Positions 1 through 7,883 of a stretch of DNA of 64,000 nucleotides are shown here, one piece after another. Within the stretch, counting starts at the first letter, position 1, and every line of letters begins with the position of its first letter. The notes beneath the pieces were generated by a model. That model saw only the letters and a list, made by a program, of their open reading frames with translations, did no database searches and was not told the origin of the DNA. The translations under genes and the position numbers were made by a program. Origin of the DNA: Candidatus Binatia bacterium (GTDB lineage Bacteria > Desulfobacterota > Binatia > UBA9968 > JAJDTQ01). The stretch is taken from positions 1 to 64,000 of the forward strand of contig JAJEAI010000095.1 of assembly GCA_022824205.1 (NCBI GenBank), read 5' to 3'.

Positions 1-106
1 GCAGACCTCGCTACGCTCAGGACGAACGGAGGAAAGCTCCCACCTCCTTTCGAAACAGAGGAAGGTTCTCCCCACCACCGTTCGTCCTGAGCGTAGCGAG
101 GTCTGC
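1..106. repeat. 29-bp inverted repeat flanking a 48-bp centre
   Basis: Bases 1-29 are the exact reverse complement of 78-106. The core reads TTCGTCCTGAGCGTAGCGAG. Related copies lie at 36244-36292 and 47577-47633. The right arm continues into a GCGAAGTCGAAGGACGCC tail that is shared, with a few changes, by the 36.2 kb copy. This is a dispersed intergenic palindrome (REP-like) just upstream of the molybdenum hydroxylase gene. The transcript could form a long hairpin; no function is established. Confidence 0.8.
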
Positions 107-157
107 CGAGCGAAGTCGAAGGACGCCATTTTCAGACGAACCAACCGGAGGTGCAAC

Positions 158-2404
158 TTGGCCTATCAGACAGTCGGAAAGCCCATGCCGCGCATCGAGG
201 GCGCGGACAAAGTCACCGGCGCCACACGCTACGCCGCGGACCTGCCGATCCCCGAGTCGTTGTACGCCAAGGTGCTGCGCAGCCCGCTGCCCCACGCGCG
301 CATCCGCAAGATCGACACCAGCAAGGCCAAGGCGCTGGCGGGGGTCCACGCGGTGCTGACGGGAGCGGACTTGCCGGAGGTGTACGTGGGCCTGCGCATG
401 AAGGACATGCCGGTGTTGGCCAGGGACAAGGTACGGTTCGTGAGCGACCCGGTGGCCGCGGTGGCCGCGGACACGCCGGAGATCGCCGACGCGGCCCTGC
501 GCCTGATCGAGGTGGACTACGAGGAGCTGCCCGGCGTGTACGACCCGCTGGAGGCGCTGAAGCCGGGCACCGCGGCGCTGCACGACGCGCCGCGGGAGTA
601 CAAGAACGCGCCCCCGCTGGCCGAGGGCGTGGATACGGACCGGCCCAACGTCCAGTCCCATAGCGTGTGGCAGAACGGCGACCTCGACAGCGGTTTCGCC
701 GCCGCAGACCGGGTGTTCGAGAACACCTTCGCCACGCAACTGGCGCACCACGGCTACCTGGAGCCCCACGCCTGCACCGTGGCGGTGGACGAATCCGGCA
801 ACGTCGAGGTATGGGCCTCCAACAAGGGGCCGTTCGCGCTCAAGAACCGGTTGTGCGCGGACCTGGGCCTGGAACCCGAGAAGGTCAACGTCCACATCCT
901 CTCGGTGGGCGGCGACTTCGGCGGCAAGGCTTCCATGATCGACACGCCGGTGTGCTACTACCTGGCCAGGGAAACGGGCCGGCCGGTGCGCATGGTCCTC
1001 ACCTACACCGAGGAGATCGCCACCGCCGCGCACCGCCATCCGGCCGTCGTGACTCTGCGCACCGGGGTCAAGAACGACGGCACCATCACGGCCATCGAGG
1101 GCCACGTCACGTTCGCGGGCGGCGCCTATGCCGCTTGGAAGGCCAACCCCGAGATCACCGTGCTGGGCGCCCGGCGGCTGGCCAGCTACTACCGGGTGCC
1201 GGCCATCCGCATCGAGACCGTGTGCTCCTACACCAACCAGGTCCCCTGCACACAGACACGCACTCCGGGGAGTCCGCAGATCGTCTTCGCGGTGGAGTCC
1301 CAGATGGGGCACATGGCCCGAGAGATGGGCATCGACCCGGTGGACTTCCGCATGCGCAACCTGCTGGACCCCGGCGACGCCTCGCCGCTGGGCGCCAAGT
1401 GGGACGGCATCCTGGCCAAGGAAACCCTGGCCAAGGCCGTGGAAGCGTCCGGATGGCGCACCAGCCAGCCCGGACCCAACCGCGGCCGGGGCATCGCGCT
1501 TTACGAGCGCGGTGCCGGCGGCGGCAACGCCAACGCCGGCATCGACCTGGATGAAGACGGAACGGTCACTGTCCGCGTCGGCGTGCCCGACGTAGGCCCC
1601 GGAATCCACACCGCCATCGTCCAGATCGTCAGCGAGACCCTGGGCACCGCGCCCGAGACCATCCGCATCCAGGTGGAGGACACCGACAACTCCCCCTGGG
1701 ACCCCGGCACCGGCGGCAGCAAGTCCACCAACACCACCGGACACGCCGCCCACAAGGCCGCCCGCGAGGTCCACGAAATGCTCGCGGAGTGCGCCGCCAG
1801 GAAGCTCGGCTGCGCGCCCGACCAGGTGGGCCGGGTGGACGGCCGCTTCGCCGCGCCCGAGGGCGGCGAGCTGTCGTTTGCCGAGGTGGCCCGGGCCGCC
1901 ATCGCCGAGGGCGGCGGCTCGTTCCACCACGACACCCTCTTCGCCCCCGAGGGCCAGCCGCCCATCACCTCTTTCGCGGCCCAGGTGGCCGAAGTCGAGG
2001 TGGACCCGGAGACCGGCCAGGTGAAGGTGACCCGCATGACCACCGCCCATGACTCCGGCCGGATCATCAACCACCTCACCTACCAGGGCCAGATCGACGG
2101 CGGCGTGGTGAACGGCGTGGGCTTCGCGCTCATGGAAGACAACCCCATGTCCGACGGCAGGATCACCACCCTGAACCTGGGCGACTTCAAGCTCCCCTGC
2201 GCCAAGGACATCCCCCGGCTCGACACCGTGTTCGTCGACCAGGGCGAAGGCCCTGTCCCCTTCCAGGGCAAGGCCATCGGCGAGCTCCCCAACGTCCCCA
2301 CCGCCGCCGCCATCGCCAACGCCGTGGCCGACGCCACCGGCGCGCGCGTCTGCGACCTGCCGCTCACCGCGGAGAAGGTGTACGCGGCACTGAACGAATC
2401 GTAG
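158..2404 (+). CDS. Xanthine dehydrogenase/aldehyde oxidase family molybdopterin-binding large subunit
   Basis: A 748-residue protein matching the usual length of the Mo-cofactor subunit of molybdenum hydroxylases (CoxL/XdhB/aldehyde oxidase type). The N-terminal a/b-hammerhead domain (about residues 1-120, with RIEGADKVTGATRYAAD) is followed by the Mo-binding domains, with GGDFGGK near 250, an RTPGSPQ loop near 370 and a C-terminal GKAIGELPN segment carrying the expected catalytic Glu. The CO-dehydrogenase active loop is absent, so the substrate is probably an aldehyde or N-heterocycle. The start is TTG at 158, chosen because GGAGGTG at 147-153 sits 4 bases upstream. The FAD and 2Fe-2S subunits are not in the window, so they lie elsewhere or were lost. 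Confidence 0.9.
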   Translation: MAYQTVGKPMPRIEGADKVTGATRYAADLPIPESLYAKVLRSPLPHARIRKIDTSKAKALAGVHAVLTGADLPEVYVGLRMKDMPVLARDKVRFVSDPVAAVAADTPEIADAALRLIEVDYEELPGVYDPLEALKPGTAALHDAPREYKNAPPLAEGVDTDRPNVQSHSVWQNGDLDSGFAAADRVFENTFATQLAHHGYLEPHACTVAVDESGNVEVWASNKGPFALKNRLCADLGLEPEKVNVHILSVGGDFGGKASMIDTPVCYYLARETGRPVRMVLTYTEEIATAAHRHPAVVTLRTGVKNDGTITAIEGHVTFAGGAYAAWKANPEITVLGARRLASYYRVPAIRIETVCSYTNQVPCTQTRTPGSPQIVFAVESQMGHMAREMGIDPVDFRMRNLLDPGDASPLGAKWDGILAKETLAKAVEASGWRTSQPGPNRGRGIALYERGAGGGNANAGIDLDEDGTVTVRVGVPDVGPGIHTAIVQIVSETLGTAPETIRIQVEDTDNSPWDPGTGGSKSTNTTGHAAHKAAREVHEMLAECAARKLGCAPDQVGRVDGRFAAPEGGELSFAEVARAAIAEGGGSFHHDTLFAPEGQPPITSFAAQVAEVEVDPETGQVKVTRMTTAHDSGRIINHLTYQGQIDGGVVNGVGFALMEDNPMSDGRITTLNLGDFKLPCAKDIPRLDTVFVDQGEGPVPFQGKAIGELPNVPTAAAIANAVADATGARVCDLPLTAEKVYAALNES

Positions 2405-2512
2405 GGGGTAGAAATGCTGGACCCCTGTGCCGCCCGGTGTGGGGTCCGTTCTTCGCCACAGTCAGCTTCTGCATCTCGACAGGGAGTCCGATTCCGTTTT
2501 TCTGACGGATCG

Positions 2513-2542
2513 GATATCATAGTTCTAGATTCTCGATATCCG
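2513..2542. promoter_or_regulatory. Candidate VapBC operator: cggatatc-N14-gatatccg
   Basis: A perfect 8-bp inverted repeat with arms 2513-2520 and 2535-2542 lies 26 bases before the antitoxin start. VapBC-type modules are normally autoregulated by the antitoxin's ribbon-helix-helix domain binding such a palindrome. No strong -35/-10 pair is visible next to it. The function is inferred from position. Confidence 0.45.
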
Positions 2543-2568
2543 CACCCGGAGACATGCGGAGGTTTTCC

Positions 2569-2778
2569 ATGAGAAAAACCAGCGTTGACATCGACGATCA
2601 TCTGGTCCAACAGGTGCGCATGGTACTCGGAACATCGTCCATCAAGGAAACCATCGACTCGGCCTTGCGCGAGGTGCTGCGCGTCGACGCCCGGCGGCAG
2701 GAAATCCGTGCGCTCACGAAAATGGACGGGATGGACCTTGCCAACAAGAAGGTCATGGAGAAAGCGTGGCGCTCGTAA
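2569..2778 (+). CDS. vapB: VapB-family antitoxin (ribbon-helix-helix)
   Basis: A 69-residue type II antitoxin. The N-terminal MRKTSVDIDDHL strand followed by two helices (SSIKETIDSALREVLR) is the ribbon-helix-helix DNA-binding layout of VapB. The C-terminal tail (MDGMDLANKKVMEKAW) would contact and inhibit the toxin. An in-frame ATG 15 bases earlier (2554) was not chosen because GGAGG at 2558-2562 is correctly spaced for 2569. The gene is 19 bases upstream of the PIN-domain toxin gene, and the two are expected to be co-transcribed and autoregulated through the palindrome upstream. Confidence 0.85.
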   Translation: MRKTSVDIDDHLVQQVRMVLGTSSIKETIDSALREVLRVDARRQEIRALTKMDGMDLANKKVMEKAWRS

Positions 2779-2797
2779 ACGCGTTCGTCACGGTTTC

Positions 2798-3205
2798 ATG
2801 GCGTATCTGATCGACAAGAGCGCGCTAGCGCGCATGGAACATCCACGAGTCCAGGCGAGGCTCGTACCCCTCATCGAATCGGGTGAAGCTGCCACCTGCG
2901 CGATCATCGATCTGGAGGTTCTGTACTCTACACGGAACCACGCCGAGCATGAGCGTGTTCGCACTCGCCGCGAATTAGCTTACAAAAGGGTCGTGTTGAC
3001 AGACGGCATCTTCCGGAGGGCGATCGAAGTTCAAGGAATACTTGCCAGGAGAGGCAAGCACCGGTTGCCCATACCGGACCTGGTTATCGCTGCCGCGGCG
3101 GAGACCGCCCGGATGACGGTTCTCCACTACGACTCGGACTTCGACGTTATCGCGGCCGTAACCAATCAGGACGTGGAGTGGGTAGCTCGCCGGGGCTCCT
3201 TGTGA
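2798..3205 (+). CDS. vapC: VapC-family PIN-domain ribonuclease toxin
   Basis: A 135-residue PIN-domain protein. The four acidic positions that bind Mg/Mn in VapC toxins are present: Asp6 (YLIDKS), Glu in DLEVLYS near 40, Asp in PIPDLVIAAAA near 95, and Asp in YDSDFDVIA near 115. VapC toxins cleave tRNA or rRNA; the target of this one cannot be read from sequence. The start is the ATG giving MAYLIDKS, the usual PIN N-terminus; upstream codons in this frame are shadow sequence of vapB. The ribosome-binding site is weak, consistent with coupling to vapB. Confidence 0.85.
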   Translation: MAYLIDKSALARMEHPRVQARLVPLIESGEAATCAIIDLEVLYSTRNHAEHERVRTRRELAYKRVVLTDGIFRRAIEVQGILARRGKHRLPIPDLVIAAAAETARMTVLHYDSDFDVIAAVTNQDVEWVARRGSL

Positions 3206-3274
3206 CATCCACCGGCAACGCAGGCTGAGACACGTCCGACAGGTTGAAGGAGACGAAGGCCAAAGGGGAAATCA

Positions 3275-3469
3275 ATGGTCCTCACACGTGACTTCAAGGA
3301 GACCATCCAGGAGCGTCTCGAACACGATACCACCTTTCGCGAAGCCTTGCTCACGGAGGGAGTCGAATGTGTGCTTGGCGGTGACCTGAACACCGGTAAA
3401 GCCATCATCCGCGACTATATCGCACAGCTCACGTCAAATTCGCCAGGATCTCCTCGTCGGCCGCGCTGA
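3275..3469 (+). pseudogene. Truncated helix-turn-helix antitoxin (N-terminal part only)
   Basis: The 64-residue frame begins MVLTRDFKETIQERL and contains EGVECVLGGDLNTGKAIIRDYI. I recognise this as the N-terminus of small chromosomal antitoxins/transcriptional regulators usually around 100 residues long. After about residue 51 similarity stops and the tail (TSNSPGSPRRPR) is unrelated. The expected C-terminal HTH segment is missing, and the frame runs 41 bases into the 3' end of the convergent VOC gene. No partner toxin is adjacent. It is probably a remnant of a second toxin-antitoxin module, although a short expressed peptide cannot be excluded. Confidence 0.6.
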
Positions 3470-3884
3470 GGTCCACGGCCTTGCGGAACGGCTGGGGCCA
3501 GTCGATGCCGGTGGGCCAGTAGACTTCCACGGTGTTGCCGTCGGGGTCGTGGAAATAGATGCCGATGGCGTTGCCGTGGCTGGCGACGCGCTCGACCGGG
3601 ACGCCGCGTTCGAGGAAGTCGCGGTGGAAGGCCTTCAACTCGGCCAAGGTGCCGCAGCGGAAGGATAGCTGCGTGACGATGCTCGCACCGTTGGTGTCTT
3701 GTCGGCCGGGGCGCAACTGAAGCTCGTGGTGCTCCTGGTGGCGCTCCTGGGCGGTCATGAAGACGGTGCCGGTGTCGCTCTCGTCGCTGACGGTCAGACC
3801 CAGCACGTCACGGTAGAAGGCCTTGGAACGTTCGATGTCGTGGACCAGCAGGCCGACGTGGCCCAGGGATGATACCTTCGGCAT
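3429..3884 (-). CDS. VOC-superfamily protein (single-module dioxygenase/glyoxalase type)
   Basis: A 151-residue vicinal-oxygen-chelate protein with the N-terminal GHVGLLVHDIERSKAFYRDV signature. The three usual metal ligands appear present: His in the first strand (GHVGL), His in the HHELQL strand and Glu in GNTVEVY near residue 119. Such proteins catalyse ring cleavage, isomerisation or glutathione chemistry; the reaction here is not identifiable. It is the second gene of a minus-strand pair, 42 bases after the amidohydrolase gene, so the two may act on the same compound. Its 3' end overlaps the antitoxin remnant. Confidence 0.85.
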   Translation of the reverse strand: MPKVSSLGHVGLLVHDIERSKAFYRDVLGLTVSDESDTGTVFMTAQERHQEHHELQLRPGRQDTNGASIVTQLSFRCGTLAELKAFHRDFLERGVPVERVASHGNAIGIYFHDPDGNTVEVYWPTGIDWPQPFRKAVDLSAADEEILANLT

Positions 3885-3926
3885 GATGGGTTTCCTCCTG
3901 TCGTCTCCCCTTCCGCGCCGCTCGAC

Positions 3927-4955
3927 TCAGCCGTTGTAGAAGCGCTCGGCGTTGACGTAGAGGACCTTGTGCTTCTCGGTGTCCGATAGGTCCTCGCGTG
4001 CGTTCAACTCGTCGATGTCGCCGTAGAACTCGCCCTTGTGACGCTCGTGGGGATAGTCGGAGGCGAAAAAGATCCGGTCCTCGCCCACGAGTTGGAGCAC
4101 GGTGGGCAGGGTCTTCTCCTCCACCTCGCAACTGAAGTAGATGTTCCCGCCGCGCACGTATTCGCTCGGGCGCTTGGTGAGCACCGGGCACCAGCGCCTG
4201 CGTCGCTCGTAGTTCTCGTCCATGCGGTCCATCATGTAGGGGGCCCAGCCGGCGCCGGCCTCCAGAAAGGCGAAGCGCAGGTCGGGGAAACGCTCGAACA
4301 CGCCCTCGGTCATCATGTCGGTGAACTGGATGAGCTGGGACAACGGGTGCTCCAGGGTGTGGGTCTTGAAGAGGTTGTCGGAGTTGTCGATGCCGATGCG
4401 CTGACTCACCGCGCCGTGGATGGCCAGACAGCACCCGAGCCGCTGGGCTTCCTCGTAGAGCGGGTCGAAGTCGCGGTGGCCGTAGTGCTTGCCGGCGGCC
4501 GTCACCGACGGCAGCATGGCGCCGGGCATGCCCAGCTCGGTCACCGCGGCGCGGAGTTCCGTCACCGCCTCCGGTATGTTCTGGGCCGGGATCAGCGCCA
4601 CCGCGCGCAGGCGCTCGCTGGCCTGCATGAATTTCGCGTGCACCCAGCGGTTGTAGGCGCGGGCGATGGCCGCGGCATAGTCCCGGTCCTGGATCATGCC
4701 GCTGGCAAGACCCACCGACGGATACAGGTAGGAGGTCTCGATGCCGCAGCGGTCGAGAAACTCCACCCAGCGCTCGGCGTTGGGGTCGTCGTCCTCGGTG
4801 AGCCGCGAGAAACCGCGAACGAAGCCGTCGACGCTGGGGAACAGGGAATAGACGGTCCAGGGCAGTTGGTTGTAGGGCGGCTCGAAGAACTCCTTGATCT
4901 CTCCGGGATGCTCCATCACGTGGCCGTCGGCATCGACGGCGCGGTAGTTGCTCAT
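3927..4955 (-). CDS. Amidohydrolase family 2 (ACMSD-like) metal-dependent hydrolase/decarboxylase
   Basis: A 342-residue TIM-barrel protein of the ACMSD/2-pyrone-dicarboxylate-hydrolase group (PF04909). The N-terminal metal motif (DADGHVME), the mid-protein His of CLAIHGA and the C-terminal FASDYPH motif with the catalytic Asp are visible. Family members decarboxylate or hydrolyse aromatic breakdown products. The start is the ATG giving MSNYRAVDADGH, preceded by GGAGAGG; the 68 codons upstream in frame are non-coding-like. The gene leads a minus-strand pair with the VOC gene and is divergent from the M24-fold gene. Confidence 0.88.
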   Translation of the reverse strand: MSNYRAVDADGHVMEHPGEIKEFFEPPYNQLPWTVYSLFPSVDGFVRGFSRLTEDDDPNAERWVEFLDRCGIETSYLYPSVGLASGMIQDRDYAAAIARAYNRWVHAKFMQASERLRAVALIPAQNIPEAVTELRAAVTELGMPGAMLPSVTAAGKHYGHRDFDPLYEEAQRLGCCLAIHGAVSQRIGIDNSDNLFKTHTLEHPLSQLIQFTDMMTEGVFERFPDLRFAFLEAGAGWAPYMMDRMDENYERRRRWCPVLTKRPSEYVRGGNIYFSCEVEEKTLPTVLQLVGEDRIFFASDYPHERHKGEFYGDIDELNAREDLSDTEKHKVLYVNAERFYNG

Positions 4956-5049
4956 CTTCGTCCCCTCTCCTTCCGTGAACGCCGCTGGGCCGGGCGCGGT
5001 GGCCTTCCCTTGCGGAGCCTCCCGAGGCCGTTCCCGTGGCGCTCCGTCC

Positions 5050-5078
5050 ATCCTATTACCCCGCCTGAACCTTGACAA
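5050..5078 (-). promoter_or_regulatory. Candidate sigma-70-type promoter for the amidohydrolase gene
   Basis: On the minus strand TTGTCA (5078-5073) is separated by 17 bases from TAGGAT (5055-5050), about 95 bases before the amidohydrolase start. The -35 lies in a near-palindrome (CCTTGACAAGG) that also gives a plus-strand TTGACA toward the M24-fold gene, but I see no good plus-strand -10. Confidence 0.4.
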
Positions 5079-5100
5079 GGTCCGGCTCGTATGGCCATGT

Positions 5101-5125
5101 AGGGGCGGGTTTCGGACCCGCCCCC
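5101..5125. repeat. Short GC-rich palindrome (aggggcgggt...acccgcccc)
   Basis: Nine-base arms (5102-5110 and 5116-5124) surround a 5-base loop in the leader of the M24-fold gene. It resembles the GGGGCGACC-type hairpin at 6463-6497 and belongs to a dispersed intergenic palindrome family. It could act on the mRNA leader, but nothing shows this. Confidence 0.6.
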
Positions 5126-5172
5126 GTCGGGACAGATTCCTGATTCCCGCGGCCACCAAGGAGGTTTCTTAC

Positions 5173-6426
5173 ATGGCACCACAGTACGCGTCGAAGCTCA
5201 TCTACGGCAACGAGATATCGGACTGGCAGGAGCGGCTGAACACGGACCGCATGCGGCGGGAGCGAGCCGAGCGCGCCAAGCGCATCATGAAGGAGCACGG
5301 CATCCCGGCGCTGTTGGAAGCCAACTCGGCCAACATCCGCTACCTCACCGGCCTCAAGGGCTTCAACTACCCGATGTGCCGCTACACCCTCTTTTTCGCC
5401 GACCACGACCCGATCATGTACGAACACAGCGGCCATTTCCACCAGATGCCGGACCAGGCGCCGTGGATCAAGGAGTGGCGGCCGGCACGGGCCTGGCTCA
5501 CCGCGGCCTGCGGCATCGAGGCGGCCAAGGACGAGGCGCGGCAGTTCGCTGCCGACATCCACGACGAGCTCAAGAGCCGCGGCCTCCTAAAGGAGAAGAT
5601 CGGCTTCAGCGCCTTCGACGGCATCGCGCGCGAGGCGCTTACCAACGCCGGCGTCAAGAACTTGGTGGACTTCAGCCTGGTGATGAAGGAGATCCGCAAG
5701 ATCAAGACGGCCGACGAGATCGATTGCCTCAAGACCGCCGCGGCCATCGTGGAAGGCGTCTGGTACAGCATCTGGGAGAACGCCAAGCCGGGAGTGCGCG
5801 ACACCGAGCTATCGGGCATCGCCACCAAAGCGGGCTACGACATGGGCGCGGAGTCGGCGCCGCCCGGAGGCTGGCGCTCCGGACCCAGCACCTTCGACCG
5901 CGGCTTCCACCAGTCCAGCCGGCTGCTTCAGACCGGCGACCTGTTGTACGGCTCGCTCTGCGGCCTCACCTACCAGGGCTATGCCACCTGCACCTACCGG
6001 ACCTTCATCGTGGGCCGGAAGCCCAACGCCAAGGAGCAGGACTGGTACAAGCGGGTGCGGGACAGCATCGACGGGGTCATCGACGCCATCAAGCCGGGCG
6101 CCACCACGGCCGACGCCGCCAAGCACTTTCCGCCCGCCACGAGCTGGGGCTACGACGAGGAGTGCGAGGTGCTGGCCAGCGAGATCGGCCACGGCATCGG
6201 CCTCACCCAGGGAAGCACCAACTACGACATCCCGATCATCAACCGGCAGTGGTCCCTCAACTACCCGCAGGTGTTCGAGGAAGGCATGACCATCGCCATC
6301 GAGAGCCGCGAGGGCGAGACCCGCGTGGGCGGCGTGCGGTTGGAGAACATGGTGGTGGTGACCAAGGACGGCGCCGAGATCATGGACCACTTCCCGCGGG
6401 AGGAAATCCTGGTGGCGCCGCGCTAG
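5173..6426 (+). CDS. M24-fold (aminopeptidase P/creatinase-like) protein with altered metal site
   Basis: A 417-residue protein with an N-terminal creatinase-like domain (LLEANSANIRYLTGLKG) and a C-terminal pita-bread domain. The His (SEIGHGIGL) and two Glu ligands (AIESREG, RLENMVV) of the di-metal site are kept. The two Asp ligands fall on Leu/Ser near 261-262 and Cys273 (QGYATCTYRTF). A classical dinuclear aminopeptidase is therefore unlikely; a metal-free creatinase-like hydrolase is possible. The start is the ATG at 5173 with AAGGAGGT 7 bases upstream. The Asp-box propeller gene follows 140 bases downstream, and the two may be co-transcribed. Confidence 0.85.
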   Translation: MAPQYASKLIYGNEISDWQERLNTDRMRRERAERAKRIMKEHGIPALLEANSANIRYLTGLKGFNYPMCRYTLFFADHDPIMYEHSGHFHQMPDQAPWIKEWRPARAWLTAACGIEAAKDEARQFAADIHDELKSRGLLKEKIGFSAFDGIAREALTNAGVKNLVDFSLVMKEIRKIKTADEIDCLKTAAAIVEGVWYSIWENAKPGVRDTELSGIATKAGYDMGAESAPPGGWRSGPSTFDRGFHQSSRLLQTGDLLYGSLCGLTYQGYATCTYRTFIVGRKPNAKEQDWYKRVRDSIDGVIDAIKPGATTADAAKHFPPATSWGYDEECEVLASEIGHGIGLTQGSTNYDIPIINRQWSLNYPQVFEEGMTIAIESREGETRVGGVRLENMVVVTKDGAEIMDHFPREEILVAPR

Positions 6427-6462
6427 TGCGTTTTCGTCGCCAGCAGAGTGCGATGACCCGTA

Positions 6463-6497
6463 GGGGCGACCCGCGGTCGCCCGACCCGCGGTCGCCC
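6463..6497. repeat. Tandem 15-bp repeat with hairpin potential
   Basis: The unit GACCCGCGGTCGCCC occurs twice head to tail (6468-6482 and 6483-6497), preceded by GGGGCGACC, so each unit can fold on itself. It occupies the 140-base gap between the M24-fold and propeller genes and is followed by a GTCGAAGGACAC tail resembling the repeat at 1-120. It looks like a composite of dispersed palindromes. Confidence 0.65.
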
Positions 6498-6566
6498 CAC
6501 CCGCGTCGCAAAGCAAAGTCGAAGGACACTAAATCAATCGATCCGCACTCACGAAAGGAGAGAGCC

Positions 6567-7643
6567 ATGGGTGATTCACTCCGCTATTACGTGGCGTTCA
6601 ACGGCGGGCTCACCGTCTACGAGGACCGCGGCGGTGGGCTGGAGGTGAGCGCCGAGCATTTTCCCGGACAGACCGTGGACGGTCTGGCAGCCTGCAGGAC
6701 CCGGCCCGAGCGCGTCTTTGCCGCCGTGCCCTTCGACGGCGCCTACCGCAGTGACGACGCGGGCAAGAGCTGGCAGAGGGTCATCGAGGGCGACGCCCGC
6801 TGCTTCGCGGTGGATCCTCACGACGACGGCGTGGTCTATGCCGGACTCGGTCCGGTGCAGCTCATGCGCAGCGAGGACGGGGGCGACACCTGGGAGAACC
6901 TGGAAAGCCTGCAGCAGATGCCCGATGAGGTGCAGAACCAGTGGTGCGTCCCGGGACCGTACGTGGGCGTGCAGTTCCCGCACGTGTGCAACATCTTCAT
7001 CCATCCGGACGACGCCGACCTCGTTCTGCTGACGCTCGAACACGGTGGCGTCGTGCGCAGCGAGGACCGGGGCAAGACCTGGGTGGACGCCAGCAAGGGC
7101 ATCGACTACCTCGACATGCACCACATCTACAACTATCCGGGCAGCAAGGACCGCTACTACGTATCGTGCGCCCGGGGCTTCTTCCGCAGCGACGACCGCG
7201 GACGGCAGTGGCGCCGGGTCGAGGACGGCATGCCGTGGGGCTACACCGAGAAGTACAGCTACACCCACGACTGGTTCTTCCTGCCGGGCGACACCCCGCG
7301 GATGATGGTGTGCGGCGGGCGCGGCTCCCCCGGCGTGTGGCGCGGCGAGAGCACCAATCCCCACGGCGTGATCATGCTGAGCGATGACGAAGGTGGGACC
7401 TGGCGCACCGCCACCAACGGCATCGGCGAGATGATGCCATACATGCCGTGGACGCTGCAGCGCCATCCCGAAGACCCGGACACGGTCTTCGCCGCCATGG
7501 GCGACGGCTCCCGCGGCTTCGGCTTCGACCCCAAGGAGCGAGGCCTCGGGGCTCTCTACGTCACCCGCGACCGCGGCGACTCCTGGGAACCGGTGCTGGC
7601 GGAGATCCCGTCCGTGCTGACGGCCTGCGTGACGGCGCAGTAG
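6567..7643 (+). CDS. BNR/Asp-box beta-propeller protein (sialidase/photosystem-assembly-factor-like)
   Basis: A 358-residue protein built from propeller blades. Six Asp-box-like turns are visible: SDDAGKSW, SEDGGDTW, SEDRGKTW, SDDRGRQW, SDDEGGTW and TRDRGDSW. No signal peptide is evident (MGDSLRYYVAF...), so it is probably cytoplasmic. Asp-box propellers include sialidases, VPS10-like proteins and Ycf48-type assembly factors; no sialidase catalytic set is recognisable, so the role is unknown. The start is supported by AAAGGAGAG at 6554-6562. The upstream M24-fold gene may be its functional partner. Confidence 0.82.
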   Translation: MGDSLRYYVAFNGGLTVYEDRGGGLEVSAEHFPGQTVDGLAACRTRPERVFAAVPFDGAYRSDDAGKSWQRVIEGDARCFAVDPHDDGVVYAGLGPVQLMRSEDGGDTWENLESLQQMPDEVQNQWCVPGPYVGVQFPHVCNIFIHPDDADLVLLTLEHGGVVRSEDRGKTWVDASKGIDYLDMHHIYNYPGSKDRYYVSCARGFFRSDDRGRQWRRVEDGMPWGYTEKYSYTHDWFFLPGDTPRMMVCGGRGSPGVWRGESTNPHGVIMLSDDEGGTWRTATNGIGEMMPYMPWTLQRHPEDPDTVFAAMGDGSRGFGFDPKERGLGALYVTRDRGDSWEPVLAEIPSVLTACVTAQ

Positions 7644-7664
7644 CGAGAACAATCACCCGCATCC

Positions 7665-7703
7665 GAGCCGGAACGGACCGTTCGACGCTGTCCGGTCCGG
7701 CTC
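7665..7703 (+). terminator. Terminator-like hairpin after the propeller gene
   Basis: GAGCCGGAACGGAC (7665-7678) pairs with GTCCGGTCCGGCTC (7690-7703) over 14 bases with one mismatch and an 11-base loop, starting 22 bases after the stop codon. There is no U-tract, so if it ends transcription it probably does so weakly or with Rho. The rest of the 240-base gap shows nothing recognisable. Confidence 0.35.
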
Positions 7704-7883
7704 ACTTGCGCCGGCCGGTATCTCTTCGCACTCCTCGGTCCGCCCTTTGCCGGCACCCCTCCCTGCCCGCATCCTCCGCTCCCGTGACCCCGGACCTGTC
7801 CCGGTATCCGGAGCAGCGGGGCCGGGCCGCCCGGTCGCCGCGCACGGCAGACCGTTGCACGATTCTGTGGTAGACACACCGCC

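Noticed and set aside
17-2074. Long minus-strand open frame of 685 codons opposite the molybdenum hydroxylase gene
   Set aside because: It is a shadow of the coding strand in GC-rich DNA: composition is low-complexity Gly/Ala/Val/His, no family is recognisable, and the plus-strand gene has clear motifs and a ribosome-binding site.
5072-5100. Plus-strand TTGACA as promoter for the M24-fold gene
   Set aside because: At the correct spacing the -10 would be CCATGT, a poor match; the same site works better for the divergent gene.
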